A DNA stretch of 64,000 bases, taken from the NCBI GenBank assembly GCA_002786025.1, contig NHNW01000007.1:682001-746000 (forward strand), given 5' to 3'. The stretch's first letter is position 1. Each line of letters starts with the position of its first letter. Below, piece by piece: positions 9,801-22,096 of the stretch. Origin of the DNA: Zasmidium citrigriseum. Its lineage: Eukaryota; Ascomycota; Dothideomycetes; Mycosphaerellales; Mycosphaerellaceae. The notes beneath the pieces were generated by a model. The model was not told the DNA's origin. It searched no databases and saw only the letters and a list, made by a program, of their open reading frames with translations. The position numbers and the translations under genes are program-made.

Positions 9801-10965
9801 GCCAACACAATGTACGGAATCTGCGGAACACTACGATCGACCTCTGACCGACACCACAATACCTGCGCCTTTGGGCAAAGTCTACTCGATGATGTTCGGT
9901 CCGGCATCAGGGGCCTTTATGAAGAAGTGGCTCGTGGAAGATCAAAAGTCGCGAGACCTGAACTACAACGACGACAAGATTGGACTGGACAACGACCACC
10001 GAGAATTCACGTTTGACTACATCAAACCACTGAATGCGCCGGTTGGACCGAAACAGACGAAGTGCATTACGACCAACACGCTAAAGGCGTTTGACCTCGA
10101 GAAGGCTGTCAGTGTAGACTGCAGCACGGCGACGCCAGATGTTCCCAGTGGCAATGTGTTCACTACCAAGACGCGGTATTGCTTGATGTGGGGCCCCAAC
10201 AACTCGACCAGAATGGTAGCAACCTGCACGATCGAGTGGACGGGCAAAAGCTGGCTGAAGGGTGAGTTGAGGCATGGACCTATCGATATCAAATGCTAAC
10301 CAGATTTAGGTCCTATCGAAAAGGGTGCCGAGCAAGGCCAGCAGGAGTACATCAAGGCGATAACGGCGTCTCTCAAGGCTGCCGTCACTACCAAACCGCC
10401 GGTCAAGGGCCAACCGCGGAAAGGTAAACGCAAAGGAAAGCAAGGTCCAGTCTTCGACGCCGAGGAGGCCGTTACCCAACGCGAGGCACAAATCGAACAA
10501 GACAAGGCCGCGAAGACATGGGGAATCTTGGAACCAGTGCATCAGATCCTCGAGCCCATCATATCGATACTTCGGCCTTTCATTACAAGTCAGGTTGTTA
10601 TCGCTGTGTTAGTGGTCTTGCTGGCGTACGCTTGGCTTGTACCATCTCGGGGCCCTAGCTCTGGCGTTGCTTTCCCTGGGTATAGCTCGCCCGAGCGAAT
10701 CGCCGCTTATGAGGAGATCTGGCGACGAGAGGAGAGCGCTCTGTGGGACTGGCTCGAAGACAGGACTGGGCTGACCGATGGCGTACCTCTCGGTGCAGGT
10801 GTCAGACATCGAGAACAGCAGAAACTCCTATCTAGGAAGCTGGACGACGAAGGGAAGATGTCGGAGCGACAAATCAACGAACAGATAAGAACCACGGAAG
10901 AGAAGCTCGCGGGGCTGAAGGAAGCTGTTGAGAGGAGGAGAGCGAAGAAGGGTGGAAATGCATAG
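6801..10965 (+). CDS. GRAM-VASt sterol-transfer protein of the Lam/Ysp2 family
   Basis: Three exons: 6801-7258, 7644-10261 and 10310-10965, giving 1243 residues. The 48-bp second intron is canonical. The first (385 bp) is long for this genome, but its GTAAGT donor and CAG acceptor keep the frame (GG joined to A, Gly). Residues 1 to about 640 are disordered and Ser/Pro-rich. A GRAM domain spans about 642-756 (EFHQLFRSVPEDDYLIEDY, then GRLYVSEGHVCFSSNILGW). An acidic stretch follows, then a VASt domain at about 881-1025 (LTDTTIPAPLGKVYSMMFG and RYCLMWGPNNSTRMV). A single membrane helix lies at about 1120-1137 (VVIAVLVVLLAYAWLV) with a C-terminal coiled coil. This is the order of yeast Lam/Ysp proteins, which are anchored in the ER at contact sites and move sterol from the plasma membrane (family knowledge). 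A Met four codons in (6813) is an alternative start. Confidence 0.9.
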
Positions 10966-13481
10966 CCTTGTTGCATGAGAAGGTGCGGTTCTGCATGATT
11001 GGCGTGGTGTTTTCTGGAAATGATGTTCACGAGCGTTTTAAGTGAGCGTTCTCGTTTGTTTGACTTTTTACAGCTGCGACGGCATTTTTTGTTTGCTTTG
11101 ATGGTGGGGAGGTGGAAAGGGGTTGACAAAGCGATGGAGGTGGATAAGTGAAGAAGTCTCCGGCCTCTGACTTGAGGCGGATCAAATCAAACTGTGCAAC
11201 TGCAATTCCCTCCTTCCACCATGTGCTGCGTACGCAGCTTGTGTGCCAAGGTGAGAAAGGGGCTCGGGATTGCAAGTTGGCCCCGAACGTTCGGCATACC
11301 CTTCAAGCCTTTCCTCAAGCTCCTCCCAAGCCATCATGCGTGGTTGTTGCCTCGAAGGGCATTACACGTCAGCTTGTGACCGCTTCGAGACCCGTTCCTC
11401 CCGTGTGTGATCGAGTTCCGATGGCATGGCCTTCCGCTAGAATAAGACTCCTGCCATTCGGATGGATTGATCTCGCTCGGCTTCTTGAGGTCTTTCCGTA
11501 CATCTACGAAGTGACTGCCTCTTGGTAAGATATCGAGCCTGCCCCATTGCGATTAACTCCTGCTTCACAATGGTCAGTCCTGCTCATTTGACGAATAAAC
11601 AATGCGTGCTGGTCCAGTTTCCTCGTCTACTTAAACCTCCCAAGTCCTTCTCCGTTCATGAGCTTCTTCTTGATCTTCATCTTCCACAACGACACCCACG
11701 ACCACGACCACCTCTTCTGCCCTCTCCTCACCTTGTGCTTCTACTCCCGTCTCATCACCATGATGACTCTCACCTACGTCTCACATCGACATCGCTCCCC
11801 AACGGGCGTCATCGACAGTTCCCATCGACAACACTCCGCCTCTTCGTTCCCCTCCATCCACTACCTCATCCATCATCAACCATTGCTCAGACAATCTTCC
11901 AACACGGTCTCAGCTTTTCGGCCACCCACAGGCACCAGTCTCCCAGAACCTGCATAGCCTTGCCCTCTTCTCATCATCGACCGAATTTTCTGGATTGTCA
12001 AAGGCAGGTCGTCCCTCCCATGACACCGACCGCACCAGATGACTACTGGCAGATCTGATTTTCGATGATGATAGCAAGGTCTTGTGAGGAGGGAACCCTG
12101 CTCAGTCTTTTGGCTGACTTTTGCACAACTCCCATCTAGGATCGGTCGACCACTCAAGCCGCGTCCCCGACGTGCGCCACTTCAGATCTCGGTCTCAGTC
12201 TCATTGGAGGTACGGACACCAGTTTCCCAGCATCCGCTCTCTCACGTTGTTCATCACTGACCGAGTCCAGCGACCACACGTTTCGAGCACGCAGCCGATC
12301 CGCTGGCCCATCTTCCACACATCGAGCATCAGACGAGACGAACACCAGCCACCCAGCATGCAGCATGCAGCTCGAGCAGCTCGACGTCCACTCGCCTTCA
12401 GCTCTGCGCTGCCGTCGATGGCCATCCTGAGCAACCATCCAAGCTGCACATCGCGCATCAGCATCAGCCTCCACAAGATCGACTCGAAGACTAATCCGTC
12501 ACATCGATCCATACAGCTCGGGAACTCAACTGGAAGCAAGGTGAGTGAGCATCCTCAACAGCCGATCCCGTTCCACGATCATCTTCATGCTGATCATGTC
12601 TTCGCAGGCACCGAAAGGCCTGTACATGTACCTCAGTGAACTCAAGCCATCTCGACCAACCTTTTCTACCTGCGCCAATGCATTCCGACCCGACGATGTG
12701 GAGGACATCAGCGGGAGATGAGGACATGGTGATGGAGAATGAGAACAAGGATGTTGGGCAGTATTGTTGTTTGGGTGTGCAAGTTGGACCAGCGGCGGGA
12801 AATCCTGTGGTCAGTGCGTTTGTGTTGGAGCATGGTGTTGGAGCAAGGTGGCGGAGGCAAGTGTGGAAGGACGCGATCGGTCGCAGAGGCCCTGGAACTC
12901 TTGGGGGGGTTGACCTTTGCGCTTGTGGTAGTCGGACAACAGATCGTCTGATCATGATGCCGGGAAGTGAGTGTCTTCAGCATCGAGGTTTTGAATCCAG
13001 ACGACAGCAGTCCATTCCGCCATCAACTTCCCAGCCAACGTGCATTTGTGAAAAGAGATTTTTTTCATTTGCCCTGAGTTCCCACGATCCATGACGGGTG
13101 TTGATAAGTCCAGTGTTTGAACCGACGAAATCTGTGATTCTGTCAGCATGTGCCGTCTTCGTGAACAACCCTACCTCAAGACAAGATCTGTCTCGCCGCG
13201 GCCGGCCTGCGTAAGTCGGAAGAGAAGTTGCTAGCTTTTCTCGAAGTGCTTAAATAGAGAAATGTCTGAGTGGAGAAAATCCGGGACGCATGCGTCCCAC
13301 GGTACTGGAATTTGATGACATTACCAATACTACTTCACTGATTCGAGTCATTCAAACTGTACTGCAAGTCATGTGCAGCGAACAATGACAGAGCGAGTTT
13401 TGATTCACGAATACTGTAATGGGTTGAGCGAGATTTGTAGCTGCGACGTTGACAGCCTTTCTGCTTGATCCACAACGGAAC
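10966..13481. other. Gene-poor stretch of 2.5 kb without a supportable gene
   Basis: No frame here looks like conserved protein. The open frames are short, His/Pro/Ser-rich and antisense to each other. Several intron-like signals are present on the plus strand, for example GTGAGT near 12541 with CTGAT and GCAG ending near 12608, and a CATCTAG near 12139. A spliced non-coding transcript or a decayed gene is therefore possible. The last 300 bp lead into the retrotransposon block. No tRNA was recognised. Confidence 0.35.
13469..13481 (+). repeat. Left copy of a candidate target-site duplication
   Basis: The 13-mer tccacaacggaac stands here and again at 20487-20499, on the two sides of the RIP-ruined LINE. 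The length fits target-primed integration of a non-LTR element. Confidence 0.65.
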
Positions 13482-16400
13482 CCCAGTGAATGGGACAGAA
13501 TAGGTGTCGTACGCGACAGCCTGACTGTTTTCTATTTAAATAGACGCGTTTAGGCGCGTTTATTTCGATGGAGAGTTACCTCTACGCCTAGTAGCACTCG
13601 CGGCGCGTGTTTAGTCGCGGGTATAGCGCTAGGGAGTATATAGTAGTTTAAGTACTCGGTAACTAGGATAAATATTAAGAGTTATCGGAATACTCTATAT
13701 TAGCTACCGACTTAATAGCTAAGAACTCTCTAGGCGATCCTTACTACTCTAAGGTAACCCGCTACTAATAATAGCGATTCGGAGCCTAGCTAGGAATTAT
13801 ACGATAACTACTTAGTCTTAGCTAACGAATTACCTATTATATAGTAATTACGCCTACCGTATCCTTCTAGAGTACGGTATCTATACCCTTACGATACTTA
13901 CTTAGTCTAGCTAACTACTACTCGATATACGACCTAATAATATACTACTTTTTCGGAATCTAGCCTAATCGGGTAAGCGGCTAGACTTAATAAGTCGCTT
14001 CCTAGTAATTAATTAAACTTAGTAAGGGATGCTATAATATTTACTTAGCTATAAAGACCCGAACCCGGTAATTACCTCGGTTAAGGTATTAACCCCTCTT
14101 TTTAATATAGATAATAGATATTATAAAAACCGAGATTATACTACTAAAGAGGACTACTCCGTAACGGACGGCCGCGCCTTCCTATATACCTTAGTACTCC
14201 TTATTTAGTAAATAATCTCTTTTAATTACTTAAACTACTTTAGCGGACTCTAATATAGCTAGTAAATATCTCTTAGCTAACTCTAACTTAGCTTCGAGCG
14301 ACGACTAGCTAGAGCCTACTAATAGTACTAATCCCTCTAAGCCTCGCTAAACTCGCTAATCTAACCGAATTCTAGTTACTACGATACCCCCCTCTCCTAG
14401 TAACTAACTCTTAATCGATCCTAATTAAACCTCTACTAATCTATCTACTACTCTCCCGAAATCTTTTAATAGACCTTTAACTAATTAGTCTACTAACGTT
14501 AAAATAGCCGAATTAAAAGCTAAGGGTAAGGCGAAGAAGAAGGCGTATAAAGAGGAGAGTAAGGAGGAATAGGTTAGGTAGGTAGCGGAAGCGAAGGTAA
14601 GTAAGTAAGAGCTAAAGTAGCCTTACGTTAACTATAGTAACCTCTACTAGACGTAGGACTACCCGAAGCCTTATTTATAGTACTAGTCGGAGGAGTATAA
14701 GGTAGTTAATTATCTAGAGCCGAAGGAAGGTAAAGAGAAGAAGAAAAAGAAGAAGAAATCGAAGTAGGGTAAATTAAGTTCTAATAGAGCCTAGGAAGGG
14801 GGGAGTAGCTCTAAATAGGGAGGGTAGGAAAATATTAATAACGATACTATAGATATTAGTAGAGGAATAACGCTAGCCTAACCGGGCCTAACGGATATAG
14901 CGGCTAACGATAATAACGACCTTTATAGATACTCTCGCCCTACGACGCTAACTAGCTAACGCTAAAATCGACTTAGCTTACTAATTCGATTACTAGTTAA
15001 CCTAGCGACTACTTCTATACTAACTCTAGTACTAGACTAACCGTAATCTAGACGATCTAGCCGTTTTACTAATAATAAGTTCTCGCTAATTAAACCGACT
15101 ACTCCTATACTAACTACTCTACTACCGCCTACCTTTCTAACTAGCTTCCCTAGTTTTCCGACTTAGTTACTACCTCCCCTTAACCGTAAGCGCTCTAAGA
15201 TTTAATCGAATATCGACTAAGATAATCGCCGCTTAGTCTCTCGTCGAATAAGCCGTAACGACTTAGCCTAGACTAACTTAGCTTAATTAATTGCTTTAGC
15301 GGGCTCTAGCTAGGCTCCTAAGGGAAAATCGTTAAAAGGTAAGTAGCCTAATCTAGCTCCCTCTACCTAAGGGCTAGCTAACCCTCTAACCGTAAGGGTA
15401 GCTTAGTATAGTACTAGCCGCTATTTATTTCTTCGAATCTATACTAGATAAGGCTACCGCTAAACCTCTATCTTACTAGACGTTCTAGACTAGATCCGAC
15501 CCTCCTATCTAGTTAAGGCTTTAATCTAGGCTTAATTAATTAATAACCTAGTAACTTAGGTTACTCTTCTCTAGGAGTATAACCGAAAGGGCGGCTAGGT
15601 ACTTAAATACGTAACGACGGACCTTACTAAGAAGCTTCGCTAGCCTAGTAATAATACGTTCCGCTATAGCGACTATATAGTAACTATTAGTATATTTTAT
15701 GTTATTAGTCTATAGGCCTTTATCTACCGCTATATAGGATACTTCGAACCTTAGGATATCGTCGTCTTATTATTAAATCGAGACAGCCTAGCGGGTTAGC
15801 TAATTAATACCGAGATATCTAACTTCTAGATTAGCTACTACTAGCCTTATAGAATTTCGACTAAGGTTATCGTTATAGTCTTTAAAGCGCCGCGTTAGTT
15901 AACTAAATTTTTAACTCCGCTAGGTACTATAGCGCCCTTCTTTAATATAAGGTTCCGGGTAGGGGACTTAGCTAGCGATTATTTACTCTACGGCTAAGAG
16001 ATAGTACTTACCTACCGTCTACTTAATTGCCCTTACCTCGAACTAGTATACCTACTAGCGGGGGTTAAGGGTAGCCTAGCGTTACGTCGCCTTTTAGCTA
16101 CTAAACCCCCTATCTATACCTTATAAATAGATAAATCCGTATTACTTTAATAAATGTAGACTCCTTTATAAATCCTACCCGATTTTAGACTATCTATTAC
16201 CGCTTCCGTACCTCGTAATTTAATATTACCCTCTATTAGGAAACCTACCTAATAGATAATAAGGCCCTCGAACTAAATACTTAATTCCCTAGTATCTACT
16301 ATCTAAACCTCGATAGTAGCTACTATAGTAGGTTAGGTATTATAATAAATAAATAAACGACGAAATTTAATAAGCTAGCGATTATATATACTAATACAGA

Positions 16401-19400
16401 CTACCGTCTAATAGTAGTACGACTAATTAGTCGAGCTTAACCGCTTATAATCGCTAACCTCTACGCTCCTATAAACGATTTAAAATTTAACTAGTACGAG
16501 TCGATTCCCCTATTATAAGAAGCCCGCCCTATCGATATCTATTACGATATCGTAGTAGGCGACTTTAACGAAGTAGAGTCTCGGCTAGACTAGGTAACTA
16601 ATTAGCTAATATCTAGTAGAGTAATTAATTCTATTTAAGGCCTACTCTATACTCTCGGAGGCCCCGAACGGAGCTTTATTAATAGATAGAGAGATAGCTA
16701 CCTAAATATATAGGATTATACCTTCTTCCGCTTAATAAAAGGCGTATCTTAGCTTAACCGTATTTATATAAGGGAGGATTAGCTTAAACGAACGAAAGAA
16801 TAGAATATCTACCCTATCGGTAAATAGAATAACTAATTCTACTATACGGCGACGATAGTACTCTAGACTAAAGACGCTATTAAAAGAGGGCTAGGCTACT
16901 AGCGCCTTAACCCGGAAATTCTCTAGTAATTAAATCTAGTTAAACTTTATAACTAGCACCTTATTAACTTTAAAGGCGATTAGAGCGCCTTTAAGGCTAA
17001 AATATAGGTCTAGTTATAGTAATATATAATTAACAAACGTAAGGGTAGAAATACCCTATAGGGTAACCTCTAGTAGAAGAGAGAGCGACTTATAAAGGAA
17101 AGATCCGTTAATAATAGCTTATTTCTTAACCGAGAAATCGAGTCGTTAATAGTTTAATAGGAATGCCTAGTAGAGTAGGAAACGAAGACCTATTCGTATA
17201 ACGCCCTTATAAAGTACCTACTCCTTAATAAAAAGCCTAATAAATAGTTCTTTACCTAGGTAAAGGCCTTTACCCTATAAACGATTAATACTCTAATTAA
17301 TAACGAGATAGGTAAGGAAAGCTCTTTAGTTAACGGTCTATTAGGTATTACCTACTAGTACTACTTATAGCTCTACGATCGACGTATAACTAGTATCGCT
17401 AACTAAGCCCGCGCGCTCTCGGTAATTAATAAAAGGGTAGACCCCGATACCGTACTATACCTCGTACGCCTAATCGTAGAGTAGGAGGTAATAGTATCGA
17501 TATAATAGGCGGCTATAGGGAAGTTACCGGGTATTAATAGATTGCCTTATAAACTCTATAAGGCTCTTATTCGGCTACCGCGGAACCTTTTAGTAAAAGA
17601 ACGAAAGAACTAGAATCCTATACGCTCGGAGATCGTTAAGTAGCTAACCGGCCTCTTTTAAAGAATCTAACGCTTCGATTTACTACCTTATAAATAGACG
17701 GACGGCGTTCTAACTCTCCTCTATAAAGAAAAGGGTAAGCGAACGAACCTAAAGAATTATAGGCTATTATCTATTATAAACGTAGACTATAAGATTTATA
17801 CCGAAATCCTAATATAGTAGTTAGTAAAAGCTCTTAAACTAGTTATCGGCTGCTATTAATATGCCTTCCTACTAGGACGGCTAATTAATAATAATGTCCG
17901 CATAATCTAGCTAGTAATAGTACTCTATACCCTACGAATAAACGGTAAGAACTAACCTCTTCTACCGATTCGTAACGGCGGTATCGCTATCCTATTCCTT
18001 AACTAGGAAAAGGTATACGACCGAGTCGATTATAAATTCCTATAGAAGACGCTTTAAACCCTCGGGTTTCCTAATAGCTTTATTAACTAGATAAGAACGC
18101 TATATAAGGATACCCGAATTAAAGTCTTTATAAATAGTTAGATAAGTAAAGTTATTACGGTTAAATTAGGCGTCTATTAGGGCGATCCGATTAGCTGTCC
18201 GCTCTTTATAGCGGTAATTAAATTACTCGCCTAGCTAATAAATAAAGATAACCGTATCGAGAGCGTAACGATAGGCGACCGCTAGTCTAAGCTCTCTATA
18301 TTCGCCGATAATACTACCGTTCTTCTACGTAACTAAGCGGAGGCCGACGCTACTATTAAGAATATTTAAACGTACTATAACGCTTCTAGTACTAAAGTTA
18401 ACTAGGAAAAATCCTTCCTATTAAAAGTCGGTAACCTACCGACTATCGATATTAAGGGCGTTTAATTAGTATTAGATAAATTCCCCTATAAACATCTAGG
18501 GATCCCTATTAGTATTAATAACGAACTCTAGTTAACTAGGTACTAGGAAAGAATAATTTAGAAATTTAATAAGGTCGCTATAATATAGCTAAAATACTAC
18601 CTATCTATTAAAGGCCGGGTATAAATTGTAAACGCCCTAATAATATCCCTACCTATCTACGCCTTCTAATTTATTAATATCCTAACGGAAGTTAAGCGGA
18701 AGCTAGAGAAGGAGTACTACCGGTTAGTATAGAATAATAAATCGCGTAGGCTAGATAAGGACTTCTAAGCCTACTACTTAAAGAATAAAGGGGGAATTAA
18801 ATATAGGGACCTAGAGAGTATCTATAATATAGGTATCGTAACTACTATTACGCGAGCTATTATATAGCCTAACCTACTATAGGTATAGATTACCTAGTAG
18901 ATTATATTATCCTACTCGGAGAGTAACGTAATTAAGGGCGCAATTACTAGCTTATAGACATAATCCTTCTCCTTAAAGATTTATAATCTCCTACTATATC
19001 TCGCTAATTAGTAGTAGCGCTAGCGGACTATCTACCGCTATAACGCCTCTAAAAGTTTAAAGTACATTATTATTACCTAACCGCGGAACTACTATAAGTT
19101 AATAAATACTTTTATTTAGTACTACCCGTACCTAGGCTCTAGGGAAGGCTATAGCGTAAGGCGGTAGAACTCTACTAGCTAGCGAATTCTATAGGACTCG
19201 AGAGTCCGTATAATAGGGGATATCTAGGACGCCTAATCTTAGTCCCCCTATATACCGATTACTATAACGTCTAAACGAGAATTAGATAATATCCGTAGCT
19301 ATATTAATAGGCTAATCTAATTAATACCTAACTAGTAGCGTCGATTACTCCGGCCTCTACGGAGGGATCTAAATAATAAAAGCTAAGCGGCTATCTACTT

Positions 19401-20486
19401 AAAAGTACGAAATAGTACTAATATCCGTATCGAATAGGTAGGATTTAATACTACCTATAAATCGTTCCTCGCTAAACGCTTAAATAGCGTTAACTTCTCT
19501 AATCGTACTACCTAGGCTTAGAGTACCTATAAGCGGAGGATAGGTTAAAATTTAACTAAAAAGGAACTATAGAAGGCCTATCGCCCCTTTATTAGCTAGC
19601 TAAAGATTAGGGATTTACTCTAGCAACTCCTTTACTAGAAAATTCGAACGGGTTAGCTACTCGAATAGCTACCTACTAATCGATAAATATACCTCTAGGA
19701 TACGAGGGATCTCTCTCTATACTATATTTAGATAGGGTGCTTAGTCTTATAGGTAGTATAGCGTAAATTTTAACGAATCTAGGCCTATCTTAACCTACTA
19801 AATACTTAAATCCTAACTCTAACTTCGATAGGGGAAATACTCGCCTTTATAGTAGTTAGCCCCTTTTCTAAATAAAGGACGAAAGACCTAGGGCTAGTTT
19901 AGTAACGTATTAAAAAGGATAATAGCGTACGTAGGCACCGATAGCTATGCCTCTTCCCTATAGCCGTTTAGGTACTATAGAAGTACTACCTTACCTAGTC
20001 CTTTAATACTACCCCTAAGCTTTAGTAAGAAGAGGTAGTAAGGGAGTCCTACTAGATAATAGTAAGGCGGCAAATTATAGCTAATCGAATGTTATATACT
20101 TTAGAAAGATATAGTAAGAAAGCGAGTAACCCTAAACTATTCTAGTAGTTATAGGGAGAAAAACCTAAATTAATAAAAGTCCTCTATAGACTACTATATT
20201 TAGTAATACTCTCTAAGCGAGTAGTACCCGCTTATAACGAGCTAGCTACGGCAATAATTAAGTAATTAGTAAGACAAGCAATTATATACTATATACCCCT
20301 ATAGCCTCCTTATAATAACCTAGGCTCGGTATAGTAGTTTCTACTTACTAAGTAGTAAAGGGAGAGTAGGATAATAATAGTTCGATTCTATTAAAGAGCT
20401 CCTAGTGGACCACCTCTTTCTTACTCAGCTACCGCTGGACAAGGTTATCTAATCCTGTTAGGTAATCAAAAACAACACTATTGCTC
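13482..20486 (+). mobile_element. LINE (non-LTR) retrotransposon, RIP-inactivated
   Basis: A 7-kb block with plus-strand remnants of two reading frames, full of TAA and TAG. A Lys/Glu-rich region at about 14500-14800 looks like ORF1. The pol-like frame shows, in order: an AP-endonuclease signature (VVGDFN at about 16548), reverse-transcriptase blocks (LYKEKG near 17722, FLN-x-EKVYDRVDYKFL near 18000, GDPISCPLFIAVI near 18181 and FADNTTVLL near 18300) and a long tail to about 20380. The N in FADN is explained by TG-to-TA change of the expected second Asp. CA and TG are almost absent, while CG is common. The outer 50-90 bp at each end show no RIP. I favour an I/Tad-like clade because of the endonuclease-RT order, but the clade is a guess. 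It cannot make a working protein. Confidence 0.82.
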
Positions 20487-20499
20487 TCCACAACGGAAC
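20487..20499 (+). repeat. Right copy of a candidate target-site duplication
   Basis: Identical 13-mer to 13469-13481, just after the LINE block and about 195 bp before the start of the glutathione transferase gene. Confidence 0.65.
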
Positions 20500-20694
20500 G
20501 CTTCCGCGGCAGTCAGGTTCGGCGATCTCTGTCGCTGCTCGGCTTCTTGTCCTTGTCATCAACATCACCGAATTCCAAGATCAGTGACTAGAATCCCAAT
20601 CATTGTTGCTAGCGACTTTTCTTGCTCTGTAAGCATCTCCTGTTATTCTAAATACTGTGACTTTCCATCAGTTCTTTCTTTTCCGCCAAAATTC

Positions 20695-21795
20695 ATGTTC
20701 CATCGCCTAAACCAACTCACAAGAACGATCAAACCAGTCTCACTCCCTCGGCGCAATATGACGACCAATAACCTGCCCTCCTCATGGCACTCAGGTCCTG
20801 AAGATTCGTTTCATGGCAAGATCACTCAGGATGGCCCATTCAAGCCCGAGAAAGATCGTTACCACCTCTACATCGGCCTCTTCTGCCCATTCGCCCACCG
20901 CGCGAACTTCGTCCTCCACCTGAAGCAACTCGACAAGTATGCTGGCATCGAAACAAGTATTGTGAAGCCATATCCCAAAGGTGACGGCAAGGGCTGGCCG
21001 GGCTGGCGCTTCAACCATAAAGATGAGACGGAGTATGAGGGTGCAACAGAGGATAAACTGTTCGGTAGTCGATTCATGCATGAGGTTTATTTCAAAGCGG
21101 ATAAGGACTATAAAGGGCGGTACAGCGTCCCTGTGCTGTGGGATAAGAAGCTCGGAACGATCGTGAACAACGAGAGCCATGAGTTGATGAGGGATTTGCA
21201 GACTTGTTTTGATGAGCTGCTTCCAGAAGACCTGAGGACGATAACTTTGTATCCTAAGGGATTGCGAAAAGAGATCGATGAGTTAGGTGAACAACTGCAG
21301 AGAGATTTGAACACGGGCGTGTATAAAGCCGGCTTCGCCCCTGATCAAGCGACGTACGAAAAGAACCTCCCACCGGTCTTCGCCATGTTGAACAAACTCT
21401 CGAGAGTCGCCCACGCCAACGGCGGTCCCTACATCCTCGGATCAGAAATGACCGAAATCGACGTACGGGTCTTCGCAACGCTGATTCGCTTCGATACGGT
21501 GTACGTGCAGCATTTTAAGTGTAATTTGGGAACGATTCGACATGACTATCCAACGCTGAACAACTGGCTGAAGGGGGTGTATTGGGGGCAGAACGATGTT
21601 TGGAGGAAAACCACAGACATGAGACACATCAAGGAGAATTACACCAAGAGTCACTACGACATCAATCCAAGGGCGATCACGCCAATGGGGCCCTGGCCTG
21701 ATGTTGAGGGTGGATATGGGGAGGACTGGAGCAAGGTGAAGGTCGGAAGGATTGATATGCCTGAGGTCTTGGAGCATGAGAAGACGCTGGGCTGA
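20695..21795 (+). CDS. ECM4: Glutathione S-transferase of the Ecm4/Gto type (glutathionyl-hydroquinone reductase family)
   Basis: Single exon of 366 residues from the ATG at 20695; a second Met at 20758 would give 345 residues. The stretch between them (MFHRLNQLTRTIKPVSLPRR) is basic and could be a mitochondrial targeting peptide, so both starts may be used. The catalytic Cys sits in GLFCPFAHR (Cys64 from the first Met), the motif of omega/xi-class enzymes. SVPVLWD and the following IVNNES form the glutathione site, and the C-terminal half is the all-helical GST domain (ending with GPWPDVEGGYGEDW). Enzymes of this family take glutathione off glutathionyl-hydroquinones and reduce mixed disulfides (family knowledge). 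Length is normal. The gene begins about 200 bp after the LINE block; the same-strand regulator and MFS gene follow, so a quinone or xenobiotic detoxification role is plausible. Confidence 0.9.
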   Translation: MFHRLNQLTRTIKPVSLPRRNMTTNNLPSSWHSGPEDSFHGKITQDGPFKPEKDRYHLYIGLFCPFAHRANFVLHLKQLDKYAGIETSIVKPYPKGDGKGWPGWRFNHKDETEYEGATEDKLFGSRFMHEVYFKADKDYKGRYSVPVLWDKKLGTIVNNESHELMRDLQTCFDELLPEDLRTITLYPKGLRKEIDELGEQLQRDLNTGVYKAGFAPDQATYEKNLPPVFAMLNKLSRVAHANGGPYILGSEMTEIDVRVFATLIRFDTVYVQHFKCNLGTIRHDYPTLNNWLKGVYWGQNDVWRKTTDMRHIKENYTKSHYDINPRAITPMGPWPDVEGGYGEDWSKVKVGRIDMPEVLEHEKTLG

Positions 21796-22096
21796 AGAGG
21801 ATGGAGTCGTGTCGTCAAGGATACTGCCGCTTTGTCCATCGGGATGAGATGTCCGCGAATGCGGTTTTCATCTCCTCCTGGCGCGCACGCTTGGTGACTG
21901 TGGAGCTCTAATCGACTTTGGCAGCGTGAACGAATCCTACAGCACTGCGGCAATCCTTCCGAGATGCGACTCGATCTGCGTTCCTGCAACTTCTGGGCTC
22001 TACCTTCTTTCGACACTTCCAAAACATCAAATCAATTTGAATATCACCATTCGCACAATTGGCCACTTATTGGAGACCTCTGACAATATTCGAACA
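21796..22096. promoter_or_regulatory. Intergenic and promoter of the Zn2Cys6 gene
   Basis: This 301-bp gap lies between the GST stop and the regulator start. An open frame continues 57 codons upstream of the regulator ATG but has no zinc-cluster-like sequence and is taken as 5' UTR. No repeat or RNA seen. Confidence 0.4.

Noticed and set aside
11522..13094. Three plus-strand frames of 132-178 codons in the gap after the GRAM-VASt gene
   Set aside because: His/Pro/Ser-rich with no conserved pattern; overlapping antisense frames are equally long. Could be non-coding RNA.
13200..13480. CRISPR array, rRNA or tRNA genes anywhere in the window
   Set aside because: No regularly spaced repeats, and no tRNA-type B box with matching arms, were recognised in the gaps that I read.
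21442..22022. Minus-strand frames over the end of the GST gene
   Set aside because: They lie opposite a clear coding gene and look like shadows.
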